From Nocardiopsis sp. JB363 (GTDB taxonomy: Bacteria; Actinomycetota; Actinomycetes; Streptosporangiales; Streptosporangiaceae), in NCBI RefSeq assembly GCF_900143625.1, contig NZ_FRFF01000010.1, forward strand, positions 1-34,369: a DNA stretch of 34,369 nt, written 5' to 3'. Below, piece by piece: positions 21,519 through 28,962 of the stretch. A model generated the notes under the pieces. The model had not been told where the DNA came from. It searched no databases and saw nothing but the letters and a program-made list of their open reading frames with translations. Every line of letters begins with the position of its first letter. Position 1 is the stretch's first letter. The position numbers and the translations under genes were made by a program.

Positions 21519-21519
21519 A

Positions 21520-21631
21520 CGCACCCCCCATCGACCTGGGGATACGCCGGTTCGAGTGCCCGCAATGCGGGGGTTTGTGGTGGTATTCGGGTGCCCGAAT
21601 CTCTCGTTCGGGCACCCGAGGTTCGAGCACC
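21520..21631. repeat. ~108-bp direct repeat with TTCGGGYGCCCGAA sites, copy A (downstream of the FtsK-like gene)
   Basis: It shares CTGGGGATACGCC, the word TTTGTGGTGGTATT and the palindromes with copy B at 23965-24073. Sites: TTCGAGTGCCCGC (21551-21563), ATTCGGGTGCCCGAAT (21585-21600), GTTCGGGCACCCGAG (21606-21620). Confidence 0.85.
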
Positions 21632-21639
21632 CTGAGTGA

Positions 21640-23922
21640 TCAGTTCAGGGCCCAGGGGGCCTTCTGCGAATCGCGGGTACGCCCGATCCGGCCCGCCTCG
21701 GCCAGGGCTCGCAGGGCGTGCTTGACGTTGGTCTCGCCGCACCCCTCCCGCCCGGACAGGGCCCGGATGAGTTGGGCGCGGGTGCGCGGCCCGTGCCCGA
21801 GCAGTTCCAACACGGCCCGCTCAGCCACCGACCCGCTTGTGGGTTCGACCCCGACCTGAGCGGTGGTGGTGCGACCCACCCCGTTGCGCAGCGCCTCCAG
21901 ATCGATGACCGGAGCCACCGGCCCCACCGAACCCCCGGCCGGTGTGGCCGGCGGGGAAGCGGCCTGGGCCGGATCAGGGGTGGGCATCGGTGCGCCGCTC
22001 ATGGCGGCCCGCCCGGCCAACCGGGCCGCTTCGACCCGAGCGGCGGCCGCGGCCCGGTTGGCCTCGCGCTCGACGTCGGCCCGGGAGAGCAGATGATCGG
22101 ATCCGGTGTCGATGGCCCCGTAGGTGGCCTCATCCATCCCCTGCACCGCGCCGGCCTTGGCCGCGGCCATGCGCTCCTCGCGGCCGTCCTCGTCGGCGAA
22201 CAGGGTGCGCATCATGACCTTGCCCAAAACCTTGGAGACCGCGAAACCCGCGTAGGGCTTGATCGCCTTGCCGCCTGGCAGCTTCTTGACCAGGTTGGGG
22301 TCGGGCAACAACTTGTTCGGGTTCAGACCGAAGTCCTGGTAGTAGGAGTTGCCCTGGTCCTTGTCGAGCTTGAGCGCGATGGCGTTGGCGCCGGTGACCA
22401 GACCCCGCAGCATGGTCGAGCCGCCGAAATCCCCGGCGGTGTAACCCTGGGAGGCCAACAAAAGCCCGAACCCCAGCGACCTTCCTTCGCGGGCGATGTA
22501 GAGCAGCTTGGCGACGATTTCGGGGTCTGCGGTCAAACGGTGGATCTCGTCGATGACGATCAAAATCCCAGGAAATTCGGGGCTGGCCACGAACTTGGAG
22601 GAGTTGGTGATACCGGCCTCCACCAGGGCCTTGCGGATGGCCATGCCTTCCAACACCCCGTCCAGCACCCGGTGCCACCGCTTGGGGTCGTCGCTGACCA
22701 CCGACACGTGCGCGTGCTGGGCCAGACGCGGTGAGGAGTTGCCTTTGGGGTCGATGTAGAGCACCGAGGTGACGCCGGTCTCCAGCGCACCGATGACCAG
22801 GGTGTCCACCAACACCGACTTACCGGCGCCGGTGGTGCCGGTGACGTAGCCGTGCTTGATCCCCGAATCGTCATAAAGCAGCCATTCGGCCATCTCCGAG
22901 CCGTCCACCACCCCGCCCACGGTCAACGTGGTCAGGTCCCCGCGCCGATGCACCAACTGGTACTCGCCCAACGGGTAGACCCGTGAGCGCACCCGAGCGG
23001 ACATGATCTGCACGCTGATGATGGCCGGGTCCGGCTCAGAATCGTCTTCGGGCTCGTGATCCTCGAACACCAGGAACTTCTTGGCCACCCCCAAAGCGGA
23101 GGCGATCTTGCCGCTGACCATCTCCACACTGGCCAGGTCCTGCTTGCCCGGCACCAACTGCACGGTGCCCCCGGCCCCGGCCGGGGCGGGGCGGATGCTC
23201 AGCTGGGCGCCGGGCAGGATGCCGCCCTCGCACCCCACCCGCGAGTTCCACCGCCCACGCACCCGGGCGCACAACTGCTCGGGGCTCTCATCGACCGTGG
23301 AGGGCTCCGCTGCGCCGGTGGCGGCGTCAGGCCGCACCACCGCCGTGTGGTGACGGTGGTACTGCCAATAGCGGGCCGCGCACCCCATCAACGTCAAGGT
23401 CCCGGCCGCGGTGGTGGTGGCCCACCCCTGGACGGTGTCGGGGGCCGCGGCCGCGCACAACACCGCGAACATCGCCGCCACACCCGCCACCACCCGAGCA
23501 TGGCCCGGCTCGCGCGCCACCCAGTCAGCGGCGTGCGGCCACCTCTTGGCGGCCTTCTTGGTGCCCAGCACCTTCGGCGCCAAGGCCGCGGTGCTGCCGG
23601 CACCGAGCACGGCCAGGGCCACCGACCCCAGCGGGGTCAGGCCCGCCTGGGCGGCCATCCCCACGTGCACGGCGATGGCTCCCAAACAACCGGCGCCCCA
23701 GTACCAGGGGGCGAGCACGTGCCGGTACATCAGGCGCAGGCTGTCGCCGCCCGGGCGCACCAAAGCGTTCCAGATCCGGGCCGGCCACCCCTCCGGGGCC
23801 ATCTCCTGCCCCCCAGATCCCAGCGGCGCGGCACCCCTGGCAGAGGTCGAGGAGAGGGACGTGGCGGGCTTGGTCGAGCGGCCGTTCTTGGTGGGCAGGG
23901 TGAGGGTGATGGACGCGGGCAT
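21640..23922 (-). CDS. FtsK/SpoIIIE-type DNA translocase (TraB-like transfer protein), 760 aa
   Basis: The ATG at 23922 follows GGAGCG by about eight bases. Two hydrophobic regions near residues 65-115 and 145-190 anchor the N-terminus in the membrane. A RecA-like motor follows: Walker A GTTGAGKSVL (Lys368), Walker B ILIVIDEIHRL (about 455), and GLLLASQGYTAGDFGG as the sensor. The C-terminal 60 residues (AERAVLELLGHGPRTRAQLI then RALSGREGCGETNVKHALRA) form a winged helix, as in the gamma domain of FtsK or TraB that recognises repeated DNA sites. In Streptomyces, TraB moves double-stranded plasmid DNA between hyphae. Alternatively it may be a coupling protein for the relaxase. Repeats A and B flank it, so it is probably tightly repressed. 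Confidence 0.88.
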   Translation of the reverse strand: MPASITLTLPTKNGRSTKPATSLSSTSARGAAPLGSGGQEMAPEGWPARIWNALVRPGGDSLRLMYRHVLAPWYWGAGCLGAIAVHVGMAAQAGLTPLGSVALAVLGAGSTAALAPKVLGTKKAAKRWPHAADWVAREPGHARVVAGVAAMFAVLCAAAAPDTVQGWATTTAAGTLTLMGCAARYWQYHRHHTAVVRPDAATGAAEPSTVDESPEQLCARVRGRWNSRVGCEGGILPGAQLSIRPAPAGAGGTVQLVPGKQDLASVEMVSGKIASALGVAKKFLVFEDHEPEDDSEPDPAIISVQIMSARVRSRVYPLGEYQLVHRRGDLTTLTVGGVVDGSEMAEWLLYDDSGIKHGYVTGTTGAGKSVLVDTLVIGALETGVTSVLYIDPKGNSSPRLAQHAHVSVVSDDPKRWHRVLDGVLEGMAIRKALVEAGITNSSKFVASPEFPGILIVIDEIHRLTADPEIVAKLLYIAREGRSLGFGLLLASQGYTAGDFGGSTMLRGLVTGANAIALKLDKDQGNSYYQDFGLNPNKLLPDPNLVKKLPGGKAIKPYAGFAVSKVLGKVMMRTLFADEDGREERMAAAKAGAVQGMDEATYGAIDTGSDHLLSRADVEREANRAAAAARVEAARLAGRAAMSGAPMPTPDPAQAASPPATPAGGSVGPVAPVIDLEALRNGVGRTTTAQVGVEPTSGSVAERAVLELLGHGPRTRAQLIRALSGREGCGETNVKHALRALAEAGRIGRTRDSQKAPWALN

Positions 23923-23947
23923 GGTGACGCTCCGTTTCTTTTCTGTC

Positions 23948-24073
23948 TCGGGCGCCCGAATCGGCGCACCCCCTCTTGTCCTGGGGATACGCCCGTTCGG
24001 GTGCCCGCAATGTGCGAGTTTGTGGTGGTATTTGGGCGCCCGAATCTTACGTTCGGGCGCCCAAATCCGATCA
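23948..24073. promoter_or_regulatory. ~108-bp repeat, copy B, operator region upstream of the FtsK-like gene
   Basis: This is the promoter side of the gene at 23922. Sites: CTCGGGCGCCCGAAT (23948-23962, outside the repeat), GTTCGGGTGCCCGC (23995-24008), TTTGGGCGCCCGAAT (24031-24045) and GTTCGGGCGCCCAAAT (24051-24066). All fit TTYGGGYGCCCRAA, a 14-bp palindrome. Two copies closely spaced suggest cooperative repressor binding. Confidence 0.82.
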
Positions 24074-24148
24074 CTGTGCGTGCATGAAACGGGGGGTCGG
24101 TGGCGCCCTGCCACCGACCCCCCCGACCATGCTGGGCAGGGCCCGTTC

Positions 24149-24439
24149 TCAGTCGTCGTCGGGGTCGTAGTACTCGCCCGAGCGGGCCGCGTCAGGGGAG
24201 TCGGAGTGGGCCTGACCCACGGTCTGACCCTCCGCGCGCAGGGCTTCGGCGAAGGCCTTCAGCTGCTCGGCCACGTCCTGGGCGGCCTCGCGCAGCTCGG
24301 CCATGGCCGTGAGCGGATCCCCGCTCACCTTGGCCGCACGCATCTGCTCCTCGACGATCTCCATATGCGGGCCCACTGACCGCTCGCTGGTCGTGATGGC
24401 CTCATTCAGCACCCGCAGGTCCTCGCTCAACGTGCTCAT
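24149..24439 (-). CDS. Coiled-coil protein, 96 aa
   Basis: The ATG at 24439 follows AGGAGAGG. The helical protein (MSTLSEDLRVLNEAITTSER, EEQMRAAKVSGDPLTAMAEL, REAAQDVAEQLKAFAEALRA) ends in an acidic tail SGEYYDPDDD. It has no Cys and no membrane segment. Its size and coiled-coil pattern resemble small secreted or membrane-adjacent helical partners (WXG100-like length, though no WxG is seen). It lies directly upstream of the FtsK-like gene in a leftward run and may be an accessory of transfer. Confidence 0.75.
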   Translation of the reverse strand: MSTLSEDLRVLNEAITTSERSVGPHMEIVEEQMRAAKVSGDPLTAMAELREAAQDVAEQLKAFAEALRAEGQTVGQAHSDSPDAARSGEYYDPDDD

Positions 24440-24480
24440 CTGTTCTGTGTTCCTCTCCTGGTGTGTGCTCGAAGGTGGGG

Positions 24481-24780
24481 TTATTCCTGGACGTCGTCGG
24501 CGTCGACCTGGCTGTTGCCGGACGCCTTGCGCTGCTCGGCGACGCCCTGGTGAGCCTGCTGCAAGTGGGTGCGGGCCGCGACCGCCTTCTCGCGCACCGT
24601 GCCCAACTGCTCGACCGCGACGTCGCCCAACGCGACGGTCTCCTTGCTCACCTTCTTGACGGTGGCCCGAGCGGTGATCTGCTCCACCCGGTCCACCAGC
24701 TCGGCGAAGTAGGTGTGGTACTGGCCCAGCGCCTGGTCATGGGCGGTGTAGGTGGCCTTGTCGCCCAGCAACAACTCCAT
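24481..24780 (-). CDS. Probable internal in-frame product of the 277-aa gene, 99 aa
   Basis: The ATG at 24780 (MELLLGDKATYTAHDQALGQ) lies 6 bases after AAGGAGAT on the minus strand. The product is the helical C-terminal domain only (YHTYFAELVDRVEQITARAT, KETVALGDVAVEQLGTVREK, HLQQAHQGVAEQRKASGNSQ). Having both a full-length membrane-anchored form and a soluble domain would set a ratio between anchor and partner. The open frame has no stop between the two starts. Confidence 0.55.
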   Translation of the reverse strand: MELLLGDKATYTAHDQALGQYHTYFAELVDRVEQITARATVKKVSKETVALGDVAVEQLGTVREKAVAARTHLQQAHQGVAEQRKASGNSQVDADDVQE

Positions 24781-25314
24781 CGGAATCTCCTTCTCGTTGT
24801 TCGTTTCATTCGGTGTGGTCGGGGCGGGTCGCAACGGGATGACGTTGTCGCCGGCCCCTTCAGGCAGCGCCCCCTCGTCGGGGGCGCCCGAGTCCGTGTC
24901 GGCGGCCCAGACGTCTTCTTCGGCCCCGAACCGCTTGGTACCGCGCTCCTTGAGCAGCGCGTAGCCACGTTTGATCTGCGCTTTCCTGTTGTCCAGGAAC
25001 TGCTTGCGTTTGGCCTTGCGCTCATCGCGGCTCAGATACCGGTTGGCCCGCCACTCGTCGGCGCTCTCCAGGCCGTCTTCCCACCAGTGCACGAGCAGGT
25101 CCGACAGGGTGATGCGCCGGTGCCTCACCGGCTTGATGACCTTCTGTTTGTCTTTGGCCTTGGCCCGGGCCCGGCGATCCTCCATCCGGGCCATGCGCAG
25201 GGCGTGTGAGGGCGGGGGTTGGCCCTTGACGATGGCGGCGGTGTCCTTGATGCCCGACCCGGCCGTGCCCCAGGTGACCAGGGACGCCAGGATCAACGCG
25301 GTGAACGGATCCAT
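24481..25314 (-). CDS. Transfer-region protein with N-terminal hydrophobic anchor and coiled coil, 277 aa
   Basis: The ATG at 25314 (MDPFTALILASLVTWGTAGS) starts with a short hydrophobic segment, then a very basic region ARAKAKDKQKVIKPVRHRRI, a stretch with DLLVHWWEDGLESADEWRAN, an acidic Pro-rich linker and a C-terminal coiled-coil domain. An in-frame internal ATG at 24780 is preceded by a strong AAGGAG, so a second 99-aa product of the C-terminal domain is likely. The function is unknown; its basic anchor-proximal region could touch DNA near the membrane, consistent with the transfer neighbourhood. Confidence 0.78.
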   Translation of the reverse strand: MDPFTALILASLVTWGTAGSGIKDTAAIVKGQPPPSHALRMARMEDRRARAKAKDKQKVIKPVRHRRITLSDLLVHWWEDGLESADEWRANRYLSRDERKAKRKQFLDNRKAQIKRGYALLKERGTKRFGAEEDVWAADTDSGAPDEGALPEGAGDNVIPLRPAPTTPNETNNEKEIPMELLLGDKATYTAHDQALGQYHTYFAELVDRVEQITARATVKKVSKETVALGDVAVEQLGTVREKAVAARTHLQQAHQGVAEQRKASGNSQVDADDVQE

Positions 25315-25321
25315 GTCGGCC

Positions 25322-25756
25322 TCAGCCCCCGATCAGGGCGTTCATCAGCCCCGTGGCCGCACCCGAACCCGCATCGCGCAGACCCCCGTGCAGCGACCCG
25401 ATGATGCCGCCGGCGTACATCGCCGCGACCGGGGTGAGCACGAAGGAGGCGATGGCGTACTTGTTGCAGGTGTGGTCGACCATCACGTCGGCGACGATGA
25501 CGATCGTGCCGATCAGCGCGAACACACCCAGCACCATCACACCGGAGATGCCACCGCCGAAGATGCCGCCCAGCGCACCGGCGGCCATCTGCGCGGCCAT
25601 GAGCATGATCGAGCCCATCCAGTCACCGACCGTGGAGGCGGCCAGGGCCAGCGACCCCAACGCCGCCAGCGACAGGGGCAGCCACCAGTGCTTGCCCCAC
25701 TTCTTGTTACAGATCCACGCGGCCCAGAACAGACCCGCAGCGGTCACGAAATACAT
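25322..25756 (-). CDS. Polytopic membrane protein, 144 aa
   Basis: The ATG at 25756 follows GGAGGA. There are about four hydrophobic segments (MYFVTAAGLFWAAWICNKKW; HWWLPLSLAALGSLALAAST; MLMAAQMAAGALGGIFGGGI; VMVLGVFALIGTIVIVADVM) and a final Gly-rich loop. The Gly/Ala packing motifs resemble small Spd-type membrane proteins of actinobacterial plasmids, whose role is intramycelial spread. Its stop is 7 bases from the 25314 start, so it is part of the same leftward operon. Confidence 0.8.
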   Translation of the reverse strand: MYFVTAAGLFWAAWICNKKWGKHWWLPLSLAALGSLALAASTVGDWMGSIMLMAAQMAAGALGGIFGGGISGVMVLGVFALIGTIVIVADVMVDHTCNKYAIASFVLTPVAAMYAGGIIGSLHGGLRDAGSGAATGLMNALIGG

Positions 25757-25781
25757 ACTTCCTCCAGCTCACAGGGGGTTT

Positions 25782-26324
25782 TCAGAGCAGCTCGACAACA
25801 GCGGAGACCAACGTGGAGACCACCGTCCAGGCGGCGATGGCCACCACGAACAGCCCCACCGTGCGCGGCGCCGAGACCAGCGAGAACGCCAACAGGTAAG
25901 CGGCCGCCGACAGGGGCAGCGACACCACCAGGCGGGCGATCTCACCCAGGCGCCACACCGGCGAGGCCGGCAAATGGTCGCCCTTGAGGGCCTTCTCCCA
26001 GATCTGGCCCAGCGGCGGGATGGGCTTGGACCACACGTCCAACCCCTCCATGTGGCCCTGGAACCAGACCCGCAACCGCTCCCCGGACGGCTCCTCCTGT
26101 TCGTGCGCCACCTCCTCCTGCTCCTGCGGATCAACCGCAGAACCAGGTGCGGATACAGGTTCGGATTCGGGTTCGGGTTCGGGCGCCGGTGGCGTGACCG
26201 GCTCGGGCCGGGGCGCAGGGGCCGCGATCGGGCGCCCGGGCACCGCGAACAACGGCGGCGCCTGGTCGGGGCTCTTGGATGGTTGAGCCCCCACCAGGGG
26301 CTCACGGTCAGGCAGGGCACCCAT
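25782..26324 (-). CDS. Membrane protein with acidic Pro-rich N-terminus, 180 aa
   Basis: The ATG at 26324 follows GGAGGGG. Residues 1-75 are acidic and Pro-rich (PAPEPEPESEPVSAPGSAVD), probably disordered. The middle has RVWFQGHMEGLDVWSKPIPP, and two C-terminal hydrophobic helices are seen: IARLVVSLPLSAAAYLLAFS and TVGLFVVAIAAWTVVSTLVS. The topology would leave a long cytoplasmic tail. It matches no family I can name and is interpreted as a Spd/transfer membrane component from context. Confidence 0.76.
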   Translation of the reverse strand: MGALPDREPLVGAQPSKSPDQAPPLFAVPGRPIAAPAPRPEPVTPPAPEPEPESEPVSAPGSAVDPQEQEEVAHEQEEPSGERLRVWFQGHMEGLDVWSKPIPPLGQIWEKALKGDHLPASPVWRLGEIARLVVSLPLSAAAYLLAFSLVSAPRTVGLFVVAIAAWTVVSTLVSAVVELL

Positions 26325-26409
26325 CGGCCCCTCCAATACGTGTGTGATGAACAAGCAGGTCAGACCCTGATCGCTGGTCGCGGTCGGGACGGTGATGGTG
26401 GCGCAAGGA

Positions 26410-26437
26410 GGCCGCCACCCGTATGCGGGTGGCGGCC
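26410..26437. terminator. 12-bp hairpin near the 26324 gene start
   Basis: GGCCGCCACCCG (26410-26421), loop TATG, CGGGTGGCGGCC (26426-26437). Confidence 0.7.
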
Positions 26438-26614
26438 CCAGGTCAGCCCCTTCGGCGGGGCCCGACTGTGGTGCGCGGTGGGTGGGTCGATACGTGCTCC
26501 TTCTCAGGTGGCAGGGGGTGTGCTCGAACAAGCACCAGGACGGCCGGCTCGCATGGCGCCGGTTCACCCCCGTGCGGGGGTGTCGCCGGTTCACACGGGC
26601 ACCGGCCCGGAGTG

Positions 26615-26659
26615 GTGCGCACACCCACCCGGAAGGACGGTCCGGGTGGGTGTGCGCAC
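26615..26659. terminator. 18-bp perfect hairpin after the 26728 gene
   Basis: GTGCGCACACCCACCCGG (26615-26632), loop of nine bases, and its exact inverse at 26642-26659. It should stop or attenuate leftward transcription from the 399-aa gene into the next set. Confidence 0.82.
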
Positions 26660-26727
26660 CCGCCGGGGCGGGTGGCGGGCACCCCGCACACCCCAGGAAG
26701 GGTGCACAGGGCGCCCGGTAGGGCGGG

Positions 26728-27927
26728 TCAATCGATCAGACCGGCAGCACGAAGGTGACGCCCGGCAGCACGGTCGGAGACCCCGGCACCACGCGCCACC
26801 GCCGCGATACTGGGAGCCTCCCCGGTGGCCTGTTCCAAGACCTTGAAGACCTGGGCCACCCGCGCACGGTTGACCTCGGCCTCGGCTGAGGAGTGGTGCA
26901 CCACCGCACCCGGCACCTGCGGCATCTGCTGGTCAGAGCCGCCCATGTGCGCGGCCGTCGCGCTCGTGGCGACCATCGCCCCACCGAACCCGGCACCAGA
27001 GGCCACGAAGCTGCCGGGGGTGCCGGGTCCACCCGGGTTGAGCATGGAGGCGTCATCGGGCACCCGGGCACCGGTGCCGGAGGGAAGCGCGTAGGGGCGC
27101 GTCAGCTCCAGCTCGACCTCCACCTCCTGGCGACGCTTGACCAACCGGGCGTTGGCCTCCAACACCGCCAGTTCTTCCTCGGTCTTGTTCTGCACGGCCT
27201 CCTGGCGCAGCTGGGACTCGGCCTGCCGGCGGATGCGCTCGGACTCAGCTTCGGCCTGCTGACGCTCACGGTCCGCATCGGCCTCGGCGGTGGTCAGCTC
27301 CGACTCGGCGGTGGCCTTGGCTCGGGCGTAGGCGGCCTGACGGCGAATCTGCGCCAGCTCCTCCTCCTGCTCGGGGGTCAGCCCCGTGGACAGGGCCCGC
27401 TCCCGCTCGGCGTGCTGCGCCTCGATACGGGCAGCCTCCTTCTCGCGCTCGGCCTCGACGCGCTCGGCCTGCTCACGGTCCTGGTCGGCGACCTTCACCC
27501 GCTCCTGGGTCTCCAGGGCCCGGATGTGGGTGAGCCCGTGCCAGGCGGTCTTGGCCATCAGCGGCAGCACCCCCAGCAGCGCCATCACCCAGGAGGTGGA
27601 CTGCACCCCGTGGGCGGCGAGGATTCCCGCCGCGCCGATGGCCAGGACCCACCCGGCGATGGTCACCCACCGGCTCACCTGTCCGGTGCGGGTGGCCTGC
27701 TGGTAGGCCAGGGCCAGCAGCATCAGCCAGGCCGATTCCACGGCCAGACCGGAGGCCACACCGACCCCGTGCATCAGCAGTCCGGCTCCGGGGCCGGCGA
27801 TCAGGTCCCAGATCTTCCAGCCGGTGAAGATCACCGACCCCGCGGCGAGCACCCCGGCCAGGACCCGGACCGGGTCGATGGGCTCCTGGCGGCGGGTGTC
27901 CGTTCCTCTGAGGGTGGGCAGCGTCAT
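26728..27927 (-). CDS. SpdB-like membrane/coiled-coil protein with C-terminal HTH (DUF2637-type), 399 aa
   Basis: The ATG at 27927 follows AAGGAA. Four hydrophobic segments span residues about 24-130 (VLAGVLAAGSVIFTGWKIWD, LAVESAWLMLLALAYQQATR, VTIAGWVLAIGAAGILAAHG, SWVMALLGVLPLMAKTAWHG), the layout of DUF2637 proteins linked to plasmid spread. A long coiled coil covers about 140-275 (EQAERVEAEREKEAARIEAQ). A Gly/Ala/Pro linker leads to a C-terminal HTH (IAAVARGAGVSDRAAGRHLR). Thus a membrane-anchored protein with a coiled-coil arm and a DNA-binding tip. Known SpdB proteins bind DNA and TraB, so a similar coupling is plausible. Confidence 0.86.
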   Translation of the reverse strand: MTLPTLRGTDTRRQEPIDPVRVLAGVLAAGSVIFTGWKIWDLIAGPGAGLLMHGVGVASGLAVESAWLMLLALAYQQATRTGQVSRWVTIAGWVLAIGAAGILAAHGVQSTSWVMALLGVLPLMAKTAWHGLTHIRALETQERVKVADQDREQAERVEAEREKEAARIEAQHAERERALSTGLTPEQEEELAQIRRQAAYARAKATAESELTTAEADADRERQQAEAESERIRRQAESQLRQEAVQNKTEEELAVLEANARLVKRRQEVEVELELTRPYALPSGTGARVPDDASMLNPGGPGTPGSFVASGAGFGGAMVATSATAAHMGGSDQQMPQVPGAVVHHSSAEAEVNRARVAQVFKVLEQATGEAPSIAAVARGAGVSDRAAGRHLRAAGLID

Positions 27928-27966
27928 GAGGTCATTCCTTCCAGGTCGTGTGTTCGGTGTGGGCGC

Positions 27967-28044
27967 TCAGCTCAGGGCGAGCAGCACCAGGGCCAGCACC
28001 GCGACCGCGGTGCCGACCAGAATCAGTCGATGGGTGTCGTTCAC
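27967..28044 (-). CDS. Tiny membrane peptide, 25 aa
   Basis: The GTG at 28044 overlaps the upstream stop by GTGA. The product VNDTHRLILVGTAVAVLALV continues LLALS: a single transmembrane helix with a short charged head. Coupling on the upstream side and the clean hydrophobic helix support it. It is one of several one-helix peptides in this operon (see 28758). Confidence 0.62.
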   Translation of the reverse strand: MNDTHRLILVGTAVAVLALVLLALS

Positions 28045-28268
28045 TGGCAGCGGTCCTCGGTGCGCAGGGCCAGGCGGGCCCAGTCGTCCTCGGCCTCGAC
28101 CTGGTCGGCGACCAGGGCCACCCCCACCACGGCGCACAGCGCCAAGGACGGGCCGGCCAACGCCAACAGGGCCACGGCGTAGGCGGCGATCAACCCGACG
28201 AAGGCCGGCTCGTTGTCGAGCAGCAGGTCCTCGATCAGGTGGCCCAGGTCGGTCAGGGCCGCGCTCAC
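28041..28268 (-). CDS. Small membrane protein, 75 aa
   Basis: The GTG at 28268 overlaps the upstream stop by GTGA. One long or two short hydrophobic helices (FVGLIAAYAVALLALAGPSL, ALCAVVGVALVADQVEAEDD) between an amphipathic start LTDLGHLIEDLLLDNE and a charged tail. No motif was recognised. It is coupled on both sides in the spread region. Confidence 0.7.
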   Translation of the reverse strand: MSAALTDLGHLIEDLLLDNEPAFVGLIAAYAVALLALAGPSLALCAVVGVALVADQVEAEDDWARLALRTEDRCQ

Positions 28269-28669
28269 GCGGCCGCCGAAGCGGTGTGGGCCGGCCAGGA
28301 CCCGTCGACGGTGACAGGCACCAGGTCCAACCCCAGGTCGTGGAAGAGCTCCTCACCGGTGGGTTCGTCAACGAAGAGTTCGTCGACGAGGCGCACGGTG
28401 GGCCGGCCGTAGGGGGTGTCGGCCAGGCCGGTGAGGCGGACATCGTCGGCCAGGAGCTCGCGGACCTCGATCGCCTCGGCCGGGTCGTCCCACCCGTCGG
28501 CCAGCGCGGCCTCCACGTCCACCGAGGGGTGGTTCCACGGGTCGTCGGGGTCGTGGCCGTGCACGATCTCGGCGGCGTCGGTGTCCCAGAAGGTCGGGCT
28601 GTGCGCCCGCATCATCTCCATGTCCTCGATCGCGGCCAGCGCGTCGAAGGTAGGCTCGTCCTCGTACAT
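28265..28669 (-). CDS. Acidic soluble protein, 134 aa
   Basis: The ATG at 28669 (MYEDEPTFDALAAIEDMEMM) follows GGAG within a repeated leader motif. Very acidic throughout, with Trp/His/Asp clusters (FWDTDAAEIVHGHDPDDPWN, LVDELFVDEPTGEELFHDLG). No Cys, membrane segment or known domain. An acidic surface like this can mimic DNA or bind a basic partner; that is a guess. Its stop overlaps the next start by GTGA. Confidence 0.74.
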   Translation of the reverse strand: MYEDEPTFDALAAIEDMEMMRAHSPTFWDTDAAEIVHGHDPDDPWNHPSVDVEAALADGWDDPAEAIEVRELLADDVRLTGLADTPYGRPTVRLVDELFVDEPTGEELFHDLGLDLVPVTVDGSWPAHTASAAA

Positions 28670-28677
28670 CTCGTTAT

Positions 28678-28691
28678 CTCCTTCGCAGGTG
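28678..28691 (-). promoter_or_regulatory. Leader motif CACCTGCGAAGGAG
   Basis: It contains the Shine-Dalgarno of the 28669 gene. The same element precedes 28856, 29088 and 29949 starts and recurs at 26497. Confidence 0.65.
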
Positions 28692-28704
28692 GACAGGTGT
28701 GCAA

Positions 28705-28736
28705 GAGCCCGCCCGGGCGGTATCCCGGACGGGCTC
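28705..28736. terminator. Hairpin between 28669 and 28758
   Basis: GAGCCCGCCCGGG (28705-28717) pairs, with one mismatch, with CCCGGACGGGCTC (28724-28736). Confidence 0.68.
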
Positions 28737-28757
28737 ACTTCGTTTACGTGGGTGGGC

Positions 28758-28856
28758 TCAGGCGTAGCCGTGGATGACCATCCACAAAATCCCGAGCACG
28801 GTCGCGGGCAGCAGTACGGCCAGCGCGAAGCCGGCGAATGCCTGTCCGGAGTCCAT
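28758..28856 (-). CDS. Tiny membrane peptide, 32 aa
   Basis: The ATG at 28856 follows AAGGAGGAAGGC. The sequence MDSGQAFAGFALAVLLPATV continues LGILWMVIHGYA: one transmembrane helix. The strong RBS inside the repeated leader motif supports expression. It is flanked by repeated spacers (28871-28950). Confidence 0.65.
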   Translation of the reverse strand: MDSGQAFAGFALAVLLPATVLGILWMVIHGYA

Positions 28857-28870
28857 GCCTTCCTCCTTCA

Positions 28871-28950
28871 CAGGTGGTGTTCGTGGACCCTGGTGGTCCC
28901 CCAGACCCCACCGGCCGCGACGGGCTGGTGGGGACGGGCACCCCAGGGGG
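28871..28950. repeat. Intergenic repeat R1, leader of the 32-aa peptide
   Basis: Its ends CAGGTGRTGTTCGTGGACCC and GACGGGCACCCCAGGGGG are shared with R2 at 29110-29198. On the minus strand the words CCCTGGGGTGCCC and GGGGGACCACCAGGG could pair partly to fold the leader. Confidence 0.72.
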
Positions 28951-28962
28951 GCGGGCGCTACC

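Larger units (their letters stand above)
26325..26727. other. Spacer with two strong hairpins and a lone leader motif
   Basis: This 403-bp gap lies inside the leftward operon. It holds a hairpin GGCCGCCACCCG/CGGGTGGCGGCC (26410-26437), a second one with perfect 18-bp arms (26615-26632 and 26642-26659), a CGCCGGTTCAC direct repeat (26569 and 26584 area) and a CACCTGAGAAGGAG leader motif (26497-26510, minus) with no start codon at the expected distance. Small minus-strand frames exist but none is convincing. Confidence 0.6.

Noticed and set aside
26443..26691. 82-aa minus-strand ORF in the 26.3-26.7 kb spacer
   Set aside because: The frame spans a perfect hairpin. The only good ribosome site inside has GTA where a start codon should be.
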